Both the position numbers and the translations under genes were made by a program. Positions 48,110 through 61,297 of a stretch of DNA of 64,000 bases are shown here, piece by piece. The notes beneath the pieces are model-generated. The model had not been told where the DNA came from. It worked only from the letters and a program-made list of their open reading frames with translations, and made no database searches. Origin of the DNA: Marchantia polymorpha subsp. ruderalis (Eukaryota; Streptophyta; Marchantiopsida; Marchantiales; Marchantiaceae). Location: assembly GCA_037833965.1 (NCBI GenBank), contig AP031358.1, positions 8,130,001-8,194,000 of the forward strand, written 5' to 3'. Positions within the stretch are counted from its first letter, which is position 1, and each line of letters opens with the position of its first letter.

Positions 48110-51100
48110 GAAGTAGTATAACAATAAACTATTTACAATAAATCATTGGCACGTCACTTTTTTAAAAAACATTGCAAAGTACTCTTAAGTAATTTTATTT
48201 TTGTGATGAACTTATAGGTATGAATTGGATGGAAAATGCATATGTACAAGATGCCATGGATGAATAATGGGTGGATACAATTTACCCACACGTAGCTGTG
48301 AGACGAGTATGAGTATAGTTGTGAAGTCTAATGTAGTACAATGTTTCACACTCAACTTAATTAAGTCTCTAAGTGTACACATATGAAGTGTCAAAACTGT
48401 GAACACTTCATTTAACTTTAGATGAAACTTATATTTCACTCAAATCTAATTCAATTCTCAAAAAATATTTGAATATATATAAAAAACAGATTAATAAATA
48501 CATAATAATATTAAAATATTGATAATAACAAGCATTTTTTCAAAAACAATGCTAATCAAAACAAGAATTACAATGGTTTCATGTGTGAGAGATAAGATTT
48601 TGTTTTTTCATATGAAATATTTGTTCAAGTTGAAAATAAAAAAAACGTGAAAAAACTTAATTCCATGCATGTCTTTTAAATTCAAGTAAAATTATCAAAA
48701 AATGTTCTTTTTGTATCTTCAATAAATTGAATGTAGAAATAAACTATTTGGGTATAATTACAAATCTACCTTGACAATAAATATGTGAATATGATATTCA
48801 AAGCAAGTGAAACTTCTTGATACATTGAGATTTAAGTTTTGTTGAATAGACTTGATTAAATTGCAAATTTATAAAGAAAAATGTAATAATTTATACAAAA
48901 ATTATTTAAAATTTGAAAGACTATAGGAAATCAAAAGTTGATAGACAATTCATGTATACACAAGATTAATGGAACACAAATTATCACGTTATATAAATAA
49001 TTGACAAGTTTGAGTTTATGAGCATATGATTTACATAAAAAATAATTTTAATTATAATTTATATTTTTTTATTGCAAAATATGCTCTAATTTGTTATATT
49101 GTGTCCATTGAGGATTTTTTTGCAAATATTTATTATCAACAATTTATTCTAAAATATGTAGATTGAACTATCTTTATGAATAATCAATAGATTTACAAAG
49201 AAAAAATTTACAATATATCATTTTCATGTCAATAAAATATTTATATAGAGTAAAACAACTTGTATACACTATTAAACAATGATTATATAAAATCACAATG
49301 ATTCATGGTCCACAAGACTTGTAGTAATAAGAATGTATTTGTTGATAAATTCAAAAAAGTTGATCATTACTAACTTAGTGAAGATTGAATTTTTTTATTA
49401 AATCTATATTGGGCAAAATAATTTTTTTTATTATGTACTAAAGAATGTAAAAGTTAAACATTATTATTTCATATTAATAAAATTCTGAATTTGAATCAAA
49501 AAATATTTTATTACATATCAGTTTTGTTTCATTTGACTAAATATTTATTTATTAATTATTAATATTTATTTTAATTTAATCGTAATGTATTAAAATATAA
49601 AGACTCTAGAAGTTTTAAGATCTCCAATGACATGTTGTAATGGAAAAAAACCACAGCATGTAGTAATGTAATACTTATCAATGTTATCGGTCATAAGTAT
49701 CAAAACTAATGAATAGAAGTAATTTTTAAAAGTATATCATGATGAAAATCATCATATAAATACTTAAAATAGTATCTTAAGCAAGTTTGAATTACTGTTG
49801 TGTGAATGCTTATTTCATCAATGAAGATTTTAATTTTAAACTACCTTAGAGTTTGTGTGTTTGACGATGAATTTAATAAGTTTATGAAAGTATGTTTAGA
49901 CTCAAGCATGTAAGTGAAAACTCAACTCATATACTTTAATAATCATGATGAGCTAGAAAAAATTAAGTGGATAAAACCAAAGTAAAAATCTGCCCAAAGG
50001 TTAAAGTACAATGTTTGATACTTGTATATGTGAACAAATGATGAATACTTAAAGTTTTGGCTTTTGTACTTGATAATTTTATGTAGATAACATGCTTAAA
50101 AAATAAGGTATTTATAATTTAAATACAAAATCTTAAATTATAAAAGATATTTTAAAATAAAAACTGCATTAAATTGTTAGATTTAAACACAAAGCAAATA
50201 CGGTGAACAACTTTTCATAAGCTCCACATTAATTTTCAAGTGAATGATGCTTTCTATAAAGTTTGACCATACTTTTGATGTAGGCAAAACCAGCTTATTA
50301 TTTATTTTAAACACAAAAATCACACAAGAAACACATAAAAATATCGATATATAAGATTTGTGGCTTATTTGTCGACAATCATCAACACATATTCATATTA
50401 ATCTGGATCTTTGTTGATCATGTGTATACAATAGTATAAAATAAATAAATAAATATATATAGAGGATAAGAATAACATAATAAATTAAAAAATAGCACAA
50501 CATATGTTGAAATGAATGTGTATATATATATATATATATATAATAAGCACAACATAAGTTGTGCTTTATTTTTCATCGTACATGAATCATTTTGGATAAA
50601 CAATAAAATGATCTGAAAATAAAATTTAAAATCACATAATGATTATATTTTGTTTTCATTTTTTTTATTCTTCTTTTATTTCATGCATAATATAGGTAAA
50701 ACAATTTCAAATATGATATTCTTGAAAAAAAGACATCAATGAAGTAGAAGAATTTTTGAAAATGGATCTTCTTTTTATTTGAGATACCTTAATTTACATA
50801 TGTGACTCATTTAAAAAATATATATTATAAGACTAAATTGTATATTTGAAGAAATTAAATATATTTGTGAATCCATCTAAAAATAGTAATGAATAATGTA
50901 TAGATAGTAATTTCTATTTTAATTGGATAATTAATATTTTTCATCAGGCTGGTGTTGGGAACAATAAACATATCATCACTCCATTTGATATCTTACCGCT
51001 AAATTTGAGTTGGAGACACCTCCAATGTGAAGAAAGATAGGCTCATTGCCCAGTTTCAGTGATCTACAGTTTCTACCGACTATTGATTACAATTTTTAAG

Positions 51101-51427
51101 TGCGCATCGTTCGTGCAAGAATTAAAACCATAGATATATTCCCTAAGTTACAATTTTCACCATAGTCATAAATCAAATCCAATTCTTGAATCAATAATTC
51201 TAACTATATTGTATGATTTCATACATTATATGCAAATCGTTCTACTTGCGTTGCCGACTCTCTCCCTCTATAAATATATTTATATTTTACTGCCCTTTTA
51301 CCTGTCTAAATAAAGCTTCCGTCACATAATCTATGACAAATTTCATTGTGTATAGAACACATAGTTACATCTTCAAACCAATCTGGTTGACTCTCTTATA
51401 ACAATATAAAGCAGAAATATCATAAAG

Positions 51428-51460
<33 letters not shown>

Positions 51461-51800
51461 GTTCATTTAAGTTATACATGGTACAAAAGATTGAAACATA
51501 GTGACATCATGTATCACTTTATCTAGTTGATTAGTTGAGTAAAATTATCCATTTGAAAAATTTTAGTAGACAGGGTATTGATTTGTAGATTTTATATGAG
51601 AAAAAAAAGTAAAATTACATTTAACATTTACATTACTTATCATCATATATTAATTATTTATTTATTTTATGAATGAATTCTAACCTTTAAAAGAATATTA
51701 TGAACAGTTATTAGTGGCATAGAAGGAAAAATTATATGTTCGCACCCAATCTTGGCGATATGTGATCACATCACACATAAACAATAGAAATGAGAGTGAG
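48110..51800. other. Very AT-rich block with TA microsatellites, no gene
   Basis: About 3.7 kb with no coding signal. It contains a (TA)n run of about 12 units near 50519-50542 and an (AT)n run of about 13 units near 51428-51454. Confidence 0.5.
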
Positions 51801-51849
51801 TAATGCACGAAATGACTCAAGCACATATGCTTCAAGGAGGAAGGGTTAT

Positions 51850-53590
51850 CCGTCAGCGTGACTCCATGGTGCTGCATGTCTTAGAATACCAAATTGATCT
51901 TACCCTGAAGTTAAAATTCGGACGACACTGTTTGCTCGTCCTATATTTGGGCATCGAATGTAAACCTTCCTGATCTAAGAGGACTTCAGATCTCAACGAG
52001 GTCATAAAATGTGAGAACGTAACTGAATTTTCCGCTTCACGGGGACATAGGTCGGCTTTGGAAGGTCCAATTCGACCAGTTGAAACGATTGTAGCTACAA
52101 AGTTGTGGGAAGCAAGGTTCGGCTGTCTAAAAGTGGAACTAGTGTGGGAGCAGCAAACCACGTCACTCAATATTGTATATTGAAGCACATTAAGCTCAAC
52201 GTAGTTTTAGAGCCTTAGAGGCAAGAAAGCTTACGAACCCGAGGCTCCTCTGCAGTTCACATTAATCTGCGTCCTCCCGTTTTGCCCACTCCACTAGAGG
52301 CCGCTCCATTTCATTACAGGCCAAAAACCCCGCTCCGGTTCTACAACCGGTAATCTACGGGCTGACGAAGTGGGCCGATATGACAACGACGTACTCTTCC
52401 TAGTGAATATAATTATTCCCTGGGCACAGGAATAATTCTACGGAGGTAGTGATTTTCTACACCGGCGAGGAGTTCCGATGCGCTTGGAAACCGCTCGGAT
52501 CGAATATTTCTATTTCTCCATGACCGATGGATTGATTTGACCGGGGTCGCAGCGCAGAGAGCTCGTGTCGTGTTCATGTTCGTTTGCGAGAAGCGGAAGG
52601 ACGGACAGCCGGGCCACTGCGCTGCCGGTGCTCGGTTGCCCGAGGCGCCGTGGTTCTTGAGTTCTGCGTCCGTGGGAGGGAGAAATCGCGCTGCTGACCA
52701 CGGACGGATCAGCTGCAATCAGGCGGCCTAGGGCGCGTGCAGCCAACAATGCGAATTTGCTTCTGAGGGCTTAAGCGATATATCGTGGGGATATCTCGTG
52801 GCTCGCGAGGTTGTCCAGTACCGTCTGTGGATTCGCGGTGCAGCGATTCGAGCCACTACGACGCACAGCAGCTGCAGGTATGGATGCCTCCGTCTTGGGG
52901 TGGAGTCGAGATGTCTTAGAACTTCAATGGAGGGCTGTGTCAGTGGGGAGTGGTGATGTTTTGCATCGGTCTTAGGGCAGTATCGGTAAATAGTCCTTGA
53001 TTATCGATACGGGGAAATTTGGCATAATTTGTGGTTTATGCGTGAGTGGTTGTCGTTCATCTTTTCTTCTCTGATTATGACGATATGTTGAATGATGGGT
53101 GGACGGTGTGGGCGTGTCTGCTAACGAGGACGAATGTATGGAATTTGGGCAGTTGCTCTGGAAAGAAAATGTGCTTGGAGTTTAGCTCAGTAGTATGAAT
53201 TGGATTAGTCTGTGCCCGTTTGGACTTTTGTTACAGAGGAATCGTGGCTGGATGATGTGATGTGATTGATAATTTTACGCTTTATCGTTCGACTTTCAGA
53301 TTGAGGGAATGCTGCTCTGTGTTCGGCTGGGGATGGCATTGCAAGATTCTTCATACATTTTGCTTTTAACAATTCGATACATGAGAGGGAATTCTTTTCG
53401 CGCGATGTTTCCAAATGGATGTGCCTTTGACATACGTCGGTGTGAGTTTATCAATAGACTCATATTGTCTGCCTTTTGCGGGCAGGTTTTGTCAAGTCTC
53501 GAAGGAACTCGCAGGCTTTACCGTTTGGTCGGTCATCACATTTGTGTACGCGCTCAGCATCTGGAGGCGTAGTTTGGGACTCTATATTCT
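51850..53590 (+). promoter_or_regulatory. Probable promoter and 5' leader of MAP1A
   Basis: Composition switches from AT-rich to GC-richer at about 51.8 kb. 52.5-52.9 kb is the richest part. In the MAP1A frame a TAG lies 15 bases before the ATG at 53591, so the leader is non-coding. Frames on both strands (52413-52749 minus, 53309-53572 plus) have no family signal. Confidence 0.4.
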
Positions 53591-56500
53591 ATGGGATGTG
53601 CGGAGCAGGAATCAGGGAATGGCACCACTGACGGCAAGAAGGAGCAAATGGACTCCGGCAGCGCTGCCGGCGATGCAGTTTTAGCTTGCGTGCGTTGTAG
53701 CAAGCTTGCTCGTCTTCAGTAAGTCAATTTCGTTAAAATGGTTCATATTTTTTTCTCTCAGAAGCTTACACATTCTACTCACTCCAGAGCCACCAAAGCA
53801 AAATAATCGATGTCCTGTAGTGCAGGGTTGCAAAACCCTGCACTACAGTGTTCCTCAAGCTTTTGCCTTTTATGTTCGAAGCATAATAATTCACTCAAAA
53901 TTTCGAAGCAGGGCCTCTCAAACCTGAGTCAGTACGTTTTATTCGTCTGACTTTCTTGTCATTTAGCCTTCTCATTTTGCTCATAGTTGACCAACCGGTG
54001 GACACACCAAGAAGTCAAGTAGGTGGCTCTTACTGTAATCTTGCCTCCTCAAGATAGCGGAACACAGTTTGTCAAAACGGTACGAGGAGTTTCTCTGATA
54101 TCGCACGTGGTCTTCAAGAATAATATAAGCCATTACAGCCGTGAAAAGGAACCTCCTTCTGTCTACGGACCCAGTCTGTTTTGTCATCTGATTACTCGTT
54201 CTGGAAATCTGCAGATGCCCAAAATGCCTCGAGCTGAAACTGCCTCGTGCGAATGGAGCCTTCTGGTAAATTATCTGGTGCATTGATACCGACAATGTAG
54301 AAAGTCCATCGAAGCAGATCTCCAATTTGTCGTTGAAGACTGTGTTTGTTCATTTTCCGGCTCTAATTGTTGGTTTTTGACAGCTCTCAAGATTGCTTCA
54401 AGGCCGCTTGGGGCTCACACAAAGTGGTGCACGCGGAATCCAAACGAGCTGTTATCCGGGCTGACAATCCTCAGGATCAAATTGCGGAGGCCCTCTCTCG
54501 CGGGTGGCTGTATTGTTTGCAGAAAGGACAGCATAGATCTGGACGAGCACCGAACTTCGATTGGACAGGGTATTTTACTAACTCCTTTGTCCCCATTATA
54601 ACTTGCACTTGCAACATGCTCGAAATCACACCGGTTCTTGTTTATCAGAGGTTCATACAGCACTGCATTGCATAGCATATATTTAACTTTAACATACCGA
54701 CTGTTCAGGGATTTACGCCCTTACCCGATTTCTGCAAGAAGATTTGTTCCAGAGAATATCCCTCGTCCTGAATGGGCCTCAAATGTAAGTGAATATGCGC
54801 TATGTTCTGCTGTTGCGTCTTTGCTGCCAACAGTAACGTGTTTCTTGCCGTTGCGTGTACTCTTCGTTTTGATAATTTTTGCCTCTCTTATCCAGGGAAA
54901 CGCGAGCGCAGAGCAGTACAGTGAGTTGCAAAACAGCGTTGAGGTACTCCAAAGACGGTCATTTGGGCCGAATCGGTTTCGCTTCATCTTTTTATCTGTG
55001 ATTAGATGCTGGTACTGTCAAGTTGTTTTTTGGAGATGGTTTGAGACTAAATTTTCGGACGAAATGTGCACAGATCAAGACTCCAGAGCAGATTCAGCGT
55101 ATGCGGGAGGTCTGCAAGGTGCTCTTCTTTGATTCTCTTTCTTCTTGAGCATTAACGGATGTAGACACTAGCAGCGATTTTGACACTGATGTGTAAGCCG
55201 TTTTATACCGCTTTTTGCCAGATGTCAAATCTGCCATAGAACAACCCACTGGTCAACGATAGGTAGCATCCGTGACGGTTCTATATACAGGGACGGATTC
55301 TATTTGCGATTTCAAAGACGTGGGTTTGAGATTGATCGAACCCTTCATTACCAGTTTGTCAAAAACACCGTCATCAAAATGGGTGTTGCAGATTGCTAGG
55401 GATGTTCTCGACGCGGCCGCCAGAGCAGTGAAGCCAGGAGTAACTACGGATGAACTTGACGAGATAGTGCATGAAGCCACGATAGCTGCAGGTGCTTCAG
55501 AATTCCGCTGTCTGAATATCTGTTTCTGGTTTATGGACGCTTAGTTCCAAAATTTCGCCCAGTTTTGCTGACTTCGAAGTTGAAGTTTGTCGATTGTTAG
55601 TTAGTTGGACAGGTTTTCTAACAGCTGACTCTGTGTTGCAGGCGCATATCCATCTCCTCTTAACTATCACTTTTTCCCCAAGTCGTGCTGCACGTGAGTG
55701 ACATCCAGAAGTGATGAAGTTTTTTTAACATGTTATTTGATGTGCCTGAACGTCTGAGTAATGACTTCGTAGGGCAATTGACCAATTCGAAGGTGGTTGG
55801 TTGGTCGTCATTTCGCAGATCGGTGAACGAGGTGATATGCCATGGAATTCCGGATGCCAGGTACTTGCCAAACTAAAAACCTAATGACGATGCATTAAAA
55901 CAGAATACTTGTCATCCACTGTTTGAGAGGGAGTCTTGAACATGACGAGGAGTTGTCAAGGAATTTATTTTGGGTGAGCCATGTCCTGTGTTGAATGGTA
56001 CTCTCGTGCCCGCATCAAGTTCAAGAGATGAATTTCACTGATCTTCACCTCAAAAGCAAACACTAAAATACTTTCTCATTTTTATTTGAAAGGCGTTTGG
56101 AGGATGGTGACATTGTGAACGTAGACGTTACTGTTTACTACAAAGGGTACCATGGTGAGCTTTACCATGAAAACCCTTCTGCCTTTTTTAATTGGCGCAA
56201 ATAGGATGTGATAGTAGAGGCTTGTTGTTTATTACCTAGATTGTTGTTTCTATTTGATGAGAACTACGTAAAAGACAAATTTAACGGGCCTCGAAAAATA
56301 TCATAGCTTTACCAGATATTGTGACTTGAGGGAACTAATTTGATAGGCGATGAAACCAGTTCTGGTGGTTATTTAGTATCTTGGATCTTCCCGTTGACCC
56401 CGTGCTTTGTTCATTTTGTGCCGGAGTTTAGGTGACTTGAATGAAACTTACTTCGTGGGTAAAGTGGACGAGGCTTCTCAATTGCTTGTGCAAAACACAT

Positions 56501-58684
56501 ATGAGTGCTTGGAGAAGGCAATTGCAATTGGTAACTATCCTACCAGTTTGCTTTTCGTTCCTTATCTTAGTTCACTGAGGGCGGGCTCAGGTGGATCTTT
56601 TTTCAGTCGACGTAGTTAAGTTTGATTGTTAATCTTACATGTAATTAATCGTAGCTTTTGCTTTCGTTTTTATGCAAACTTGTCTGATAATTGTGTAGAG
56701 GAGATTGAACCTTTATGAGTCAATCATTGCAGTTCGCAATGTATGGTTAAGTTTAGAGAATGAACTAACGAAACCCACTTATAAATAATCATGACTTCCA
56801 GTACTGCAGCTACTCTTCTATCTCTGTTTACCTTTTCTCTCAAATCACGTATGAAATACCTTATTTCCTTGCAGTCAAACCGGGTGTACGCTACCGTGAG
56901 GTCGGCGAAGTCATCAGTCGTCATGCATCACTTGCTGGACTTTCAGTGGTGAGCATATCTCACAAGTTTTCGCATGCAAAGAGTGCCTATCGGAGCCATC
57001 GTCCTTTGTCCGAAATGCACGAACTTTGAGAAGGAAACATCTCAAGGATTCTTGTCTGTCAATGAGGGCTGCATGACTCTAAATCTGTATTATTTGGAAT
57101 GTACCGAAGCGACTTGTCTTTTCTGCTCACTTATTTGCTTCGATTTTTGCTTGAAACAGGTGAGATCTTACAGTGGACATGGCATAGGAGAGCTTTTCCA
57201 TTGTGCTCCCAATATTCCTCATTACTCCCGTATCCACCCTACGTATTAAGTTCATTGGACATTTGAGAAGTTTTAACATATTTCCAGCTGTTTTTCCTTG
57301 TCGAGGCTCTCGGCCAAAATTACTAATGTTTCTGATTTGCCGCATTATTGAATCTTCTGGTTATCGAAGAACCTACAACTTACTGTGGGTTGGTTCCGCC
57401 TTCTGAGTTCCCTTTGTTTTCGGAAGAGTGTCCTTAACTTCCTTTCAGGGAACAAGGCTGTCGGTGTGATGAAGGCTGGACAAACCTTCACTATTGAACC
57501 GATGATCAACGCTGGTATGTTTGAGCCTTTTCACTCTGTTATGTTCCTGTTGACCTTAGGGATTGCGTGGGATCTCGGAACATTTATCTCCCGTCTAGAA
57601 CTTGTTGCTTCGTGAAGTTGGCCGCTCAAAAGTTTTTATTTATAAGTTACTGGACTGGACATCCATCTCATGGCCTTTACCAAGAAAGGAGAGCAGGCCA
57701 ACTGCCAATTGGAGTGGGAGGTAGCTGAAGAAGAAGAAGAAGAGGAGAGGTTGTTGTTGGCTGAAGAGATATGGTGAAGATGCAATGGCAAGTAAGGTAA
57801 AGGCGGAGAATGGTGTTGAGTGGGAAGAGGGGTGATGAATGACAAGGATGTGCCCTCCCACAGAACCGTGTGGTTTACAAGGGAAGTCCCCGCCTTCTGT
57901 TCTCTCCTTCACCTCCTCCATCATTCTCTTCCCTTCCTTTACTTGGCCTGCCTCTTATTGAGACTCATCAGAGATGTGGAAAAGTCATTGGCTTGGTAGC
58001 TAGATCTTCTTGTATGGACCTTTGTGTATTTACAACTTGCACCTTGTGTACATTTCCACTGTGGGTCCCTTCTGCAGGAGTGTGGTAAAAGTACCTATCA
58101 GAAGTTCATATTTTACAAACCTCAATCCGAAATTATTCTACCTTATTAATCCGAAACAATCGGTTTCGGATTAATAAGGTAGAATAAAGTCGTCACTGCG
58201 AAGGATGCTCAATGCCCATCCTGCGTTTTAACTGACACCCCATTGTAACAGGTGTTTGGCGAGACAGGATGTGGCCTGATGGCTGGACATCTGTTACAGC
58301 TGACGGGAAGAGGACCGCGCAATTTGAGCACACACTACTGGTAAATGCAGTGTTGATCCTTTCAGCTCTCTGTTTTTTTCCTGTTATCGAGTCATGTCTG
58401 AGGGAGGAATTTAGAATGTTGACTGCTTTAAGGCGACTGCAAATGTGAGCTTAGTGGGTACTTTGACTTCTGCAAGTCCTAGTTTTGTCTTCTTTGTCCT
58501 CTAGTTAGTGTATGGAGAATATGATCATGATCAGGTCTTTTTATTGTGACGCATGTTCATCTCGGCTTCAGTACGTCTTACTGGATAAAGTGTTCCCTGA
58601 TATTCGCAGGTGACTGAGACAGGATGTGAAGTATTAACAGCACGGATCCCAACATCACCACCCGTCTTTCCTTGGTTAAGCTAA
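53591..58684 (+). CDS. MAP1A: Methionine aminopeptidase 1A, cytosolic type I
   Basis: Removes the initiator Met from nascent cytosolic proteins. Exons: 53591-53718, 54215-54265, 54384-54569, 54709-54784, 54896-54943, 55074-55118, 55392-55491, 55642-55693, 55819-55860, 56093-56154, 56432-56530, 56875-56948, 57160-57229, 57449-57514, 58252-58340 and 58610-58684. All introns are GT-AG and all phases agree, giving 420 residues (Arabidopsis about 398). The N-terminal zinc-finger region has CVRC (33-36), CPKC (44-47) and FCSQDC with a later HKVVH, as in ribosome-associated eukaryotic MetAP1. The pita-bread catalytic domain keeps all five metal ligands (Asp254, Asp265, His328, Glu361, Glu392), plus His237 in CHGIPDA and His335. 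[20 protein letters not shown] is the diagnostic type I segment. The first in-frame ATG was taken as the start. It begins Met-Gly-Cys; a second Met at residue 20 is an alternative. Confidence 0.97.
53815..53848. repeat. Perfect hairpin in MAP1A intron 1
   Basis: CTGTAGTGCAGGGTT at 53815-53829, loop GCAA, and the exact reverse complement at 53834-53848 (15-base arms). It is GC-containing, so stable as RNA. Confidence 0.9.
57515..58251 (+). other. Longest MAP1A intron
   Basis: 737 bases, by far the longest intron of the gene, between the exon ending ...MINA(G) and the one beginning (G)[11 protein letters not shown]. It contains a GA-rich run (57721-57750), open frames on both strands that read as low complexity, and the 25-base-arm hairpin at 58133-58187. 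Confidence 0.7.
58133..58187. repeat. Perfect hairpin, 25-base arms, 5-base loop
   Basis: The arm at 58133-58157 (starting TTATTCTACCTTATTAATCC) is the exact reverse complement of 58163-58187, with loop AATCG. It sits 65 bases before the acceptor of MAP1A exon 15, and the transcript would fold it. Confidence 0.95.
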
Positions 58685-59180
58685 TTCAGGCATGAGTGAG
58701 AGTTTTCTGTTTAAGTCTTGTGAAGAGTGCTCGGAGTGGACACAGTTGAGTGTCCAGCTAGGTGAGTAGATATGTCGCCTGCAGTGATCGGCACACGCGA
58801 GAGGCATGGGTCAATCAAGGTTAAACAGTCGATGCAGAGAATTAAGGTGGCAAGTCGCACATATCATATCAAACCCTCAAGTAAAACTTACAGATAAATC
58901 TGATGGTCTTCTGTCTACCGAAACAGATGCTGTATGTCATGTGTTGAAAATCCATCAGAAGGTGCTGGTAGAGATCAATCTGAAGACCACCTTTTCATCA
59001 TCCGATTACTACTTAGGCATATGCTGTCGCTCGGAGTTGGAAACGTCTGAGAATTTTGGAGTTAGGCAGATTGTACGTAACTCCACCGTCTGTAGCCCAG
59101 GGTTGCAAGCAGGGCAACCGTCTCCGCGATCGCATCACTGGAAGTTGGGCTCTTGGTAAAGTCATCTATTTGGATTCAGC

Positions 59181-59186
59181 AATAAA
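59181..59186 (+). terminator. Possible MAP1A polyadenylation signal
   Basis: AATAAA about 500 bases after the MAP1A stop codon, followed by T-rich sequence. Plant signals are loose, so this is only a candidate. The open frame at 58806-59159 would then be 3' untranslated sequence. Confidence 0.25.
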
Positions 59187-59199
59187 GTACATTTTTCTC

Positions 59200-61290
59200 G
59201 TCTGCACTGCAAACTACCTACATGTATTCTGCGGGTGGGGTGTGATATTACCCGATGGTTGTACGCGTTTGTGGTTGGCCGTTTAGTCCTGTCTACTTCA
59301 CTGAGGGTTCAGTCTAGGCAGGAGAGTTCGACAGAAACAGAGTTTGTCTTTTTTCATATTCGACATATTCTACATGTCTGTCTTGCTATTCTAGCTTACG
59401 CTTGATTCTGCAGCTTGTCATTCTAGGGAAAATTGAAGCTATCTGGATACTACAAGAAAAAATATTCATGTATTGATCTTTTGATCAAAAGTAAACCACT
59501 CAAAAGTGGCTACTCTTCACTGCAGATTATGTTGCTCATATTGCTTCACATGTACTGGAGAGAAGCCTAGCGCGAAAACATTCCATTGAATTTTAGCCAA
59601 TTGGTCTTGTAGAACAGATCTCCCAAAGGAGTTGACGACTTCGCTGAGCTATAGCAGTAGAGGGTTGACACACGCTCATCGTCCATCGTGGATTTTACAT
59701 GAAACATCCACGTAGGTACATATGCGTAGGTACATTACTGGCGTCTGTCGATAATATAGCTTCTTTATCGCTCTTTAATACTTTGCTCAGTCCTCATAAG
59801 GACTTACGTCCATCTGGTTTTGAACTTCACGTACTAGAACGCAGTAGACTGTACTTTAAGCTTGATGGAAGGTCTTAAAGTGGAGATACTAGTTTATGTG
59901 ACCCATTTTCCCTAGCTTTTAGGCCCCATGCCTTATCAACTGGGGCAAGCGTACGCACGAGACGGCTGGTTTATTTGCTATTCCAGAGTGGGGTTAATAC
60001 GAAGCCATATCTTCAGATGATATTATGTTGTAATGACTTTTGGAATCTTCCACCAGGAAATTTACCCGTAACGTTATGAAAGTGTGGCCTAAAATCTCAA
60101 ACCTTCTGCCAAGGGAAATTTCCAATATTTACGCTCGAGCAAGCAGGGACCAAACGAACACAGAAAATCATATGACTTCATTTGTATGCATCTCTTTACC
60201 TCTTTAAATTGACCATAGTCATAGATATTTTCCTCATCATAAAAGATATAGGTTTTGAAAACTATTTTGCTATGCCCAGGAGGGTCTCCGTTTTGGACGA
60301 AGTCCATCACGTGTCTTATAACAAAGAAATTTACAAATGAATAATGATGAGAGACATGGAAGAGAATTTTATAAATATTGATCATTTTATCAGTTTGACC
60401 ATTGATGATTGGATCTGTTATAATTGCATTTTTCTGAATACTATTATTTGTTTTTTTCTAAATTTATGAAAATATGTTATATAAAATAAAATATACAAAA
60501 GGACAAATGGAATATATATCATATCACAAAGTATTATAAGTTTATTGCATTTGTTCAGTAACATGTTACGATATCCACTTCTCGTTTGTAACAATTATGA
60601 TCAGAAGTATTGTTCGGTGTCATATGATTAACAATGAAGAAATATTCATGTAAATATAATATATTTTTTATAGTACATAATCACTGTGTTTGCAAATATA
60701 ATATCTCAGTTGAGAATCAATTGTAGATACGTCTTAATACTCGATAATTTTATTGTCCTGGCCACGAGAAGTTTCTTTATTGTCCATTTCTTAATTGTAT
60801 ATGTTTACATCATCATTGTGAAGATGTACACTCTATATCCAAAAGTATATTGAATCATATGATTCTTCTTGCTTGTAAATTGACAACACAGTGAAAATTA
60901 GACATAGTGATTATTTCTATATTCAAAATGTCTGTTCAGGCACATAATTTTCGAAATCACGTAGAGTAAGAACACTTTCAAAATAAAGATATAATAAACT
61001 AAAATGCAGCTAGGTGTACAAAGTCTTAGACTGAACCTCATCCTACGGAGAGGTAACTAGTGCCACAGTGATCGGATCTAATGTCACATTGTAGTTACGT
61101 TTACTAGCAGTTAGGTAACAAGCTCAAATGAGACGGACAAAAGTTCATTTGCATAAGTGATACTATGTTTATAAGATCATAGAAATTCACCTTCCTCAAT
61201 TCACTTAGCAATCTAGTATTGGTAGAAATTTTGAGACCAATTCTTGGCAATCTATGTTTTGTTGGGCGAGCATTTCTATTTCTACTCACG
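59200..61290. other. Intergenic, AT-rich from 60.3 kb, no gene recognised
   Basis: Contains small palindromes near 59475-59507 (CTTTTGATCAAAAG and CCACTCAAAAGTGG). No conserved coding motif was seen on either strand. The minus-strand frame 60089-60385 (98 codons) is unrecognised. Confidence 0.4.
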
Positions 61291-61297
61291 GTTAATT

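Noticed and set aside
50519..50542. TA-repeat runs (also 51428-51454) as possible hairpin or replication-origin signals.
   Set aside because: Plain dinucleotide microsatellites in AT-rich DNA; nothing else supports a function.
57636..57924. Ser- and Leu-rich frames in MAP1A intron 14.
   Set aside because: They come from a GA/CT-rich low-complexity run inside an intron whose flanking exons are certain.
58076..58083. A tiny candidate exon (CTGCAG, then GAGTGTG, then GTAAAAG) in MAP1A intron 14 that would also encode Gly-Val-Trp.
   Set aside because: It puts the next exon out of frame, whereas direct joining of 57514 to 58252 gives the conserved sequence [12 protein letters not shown] in phase.
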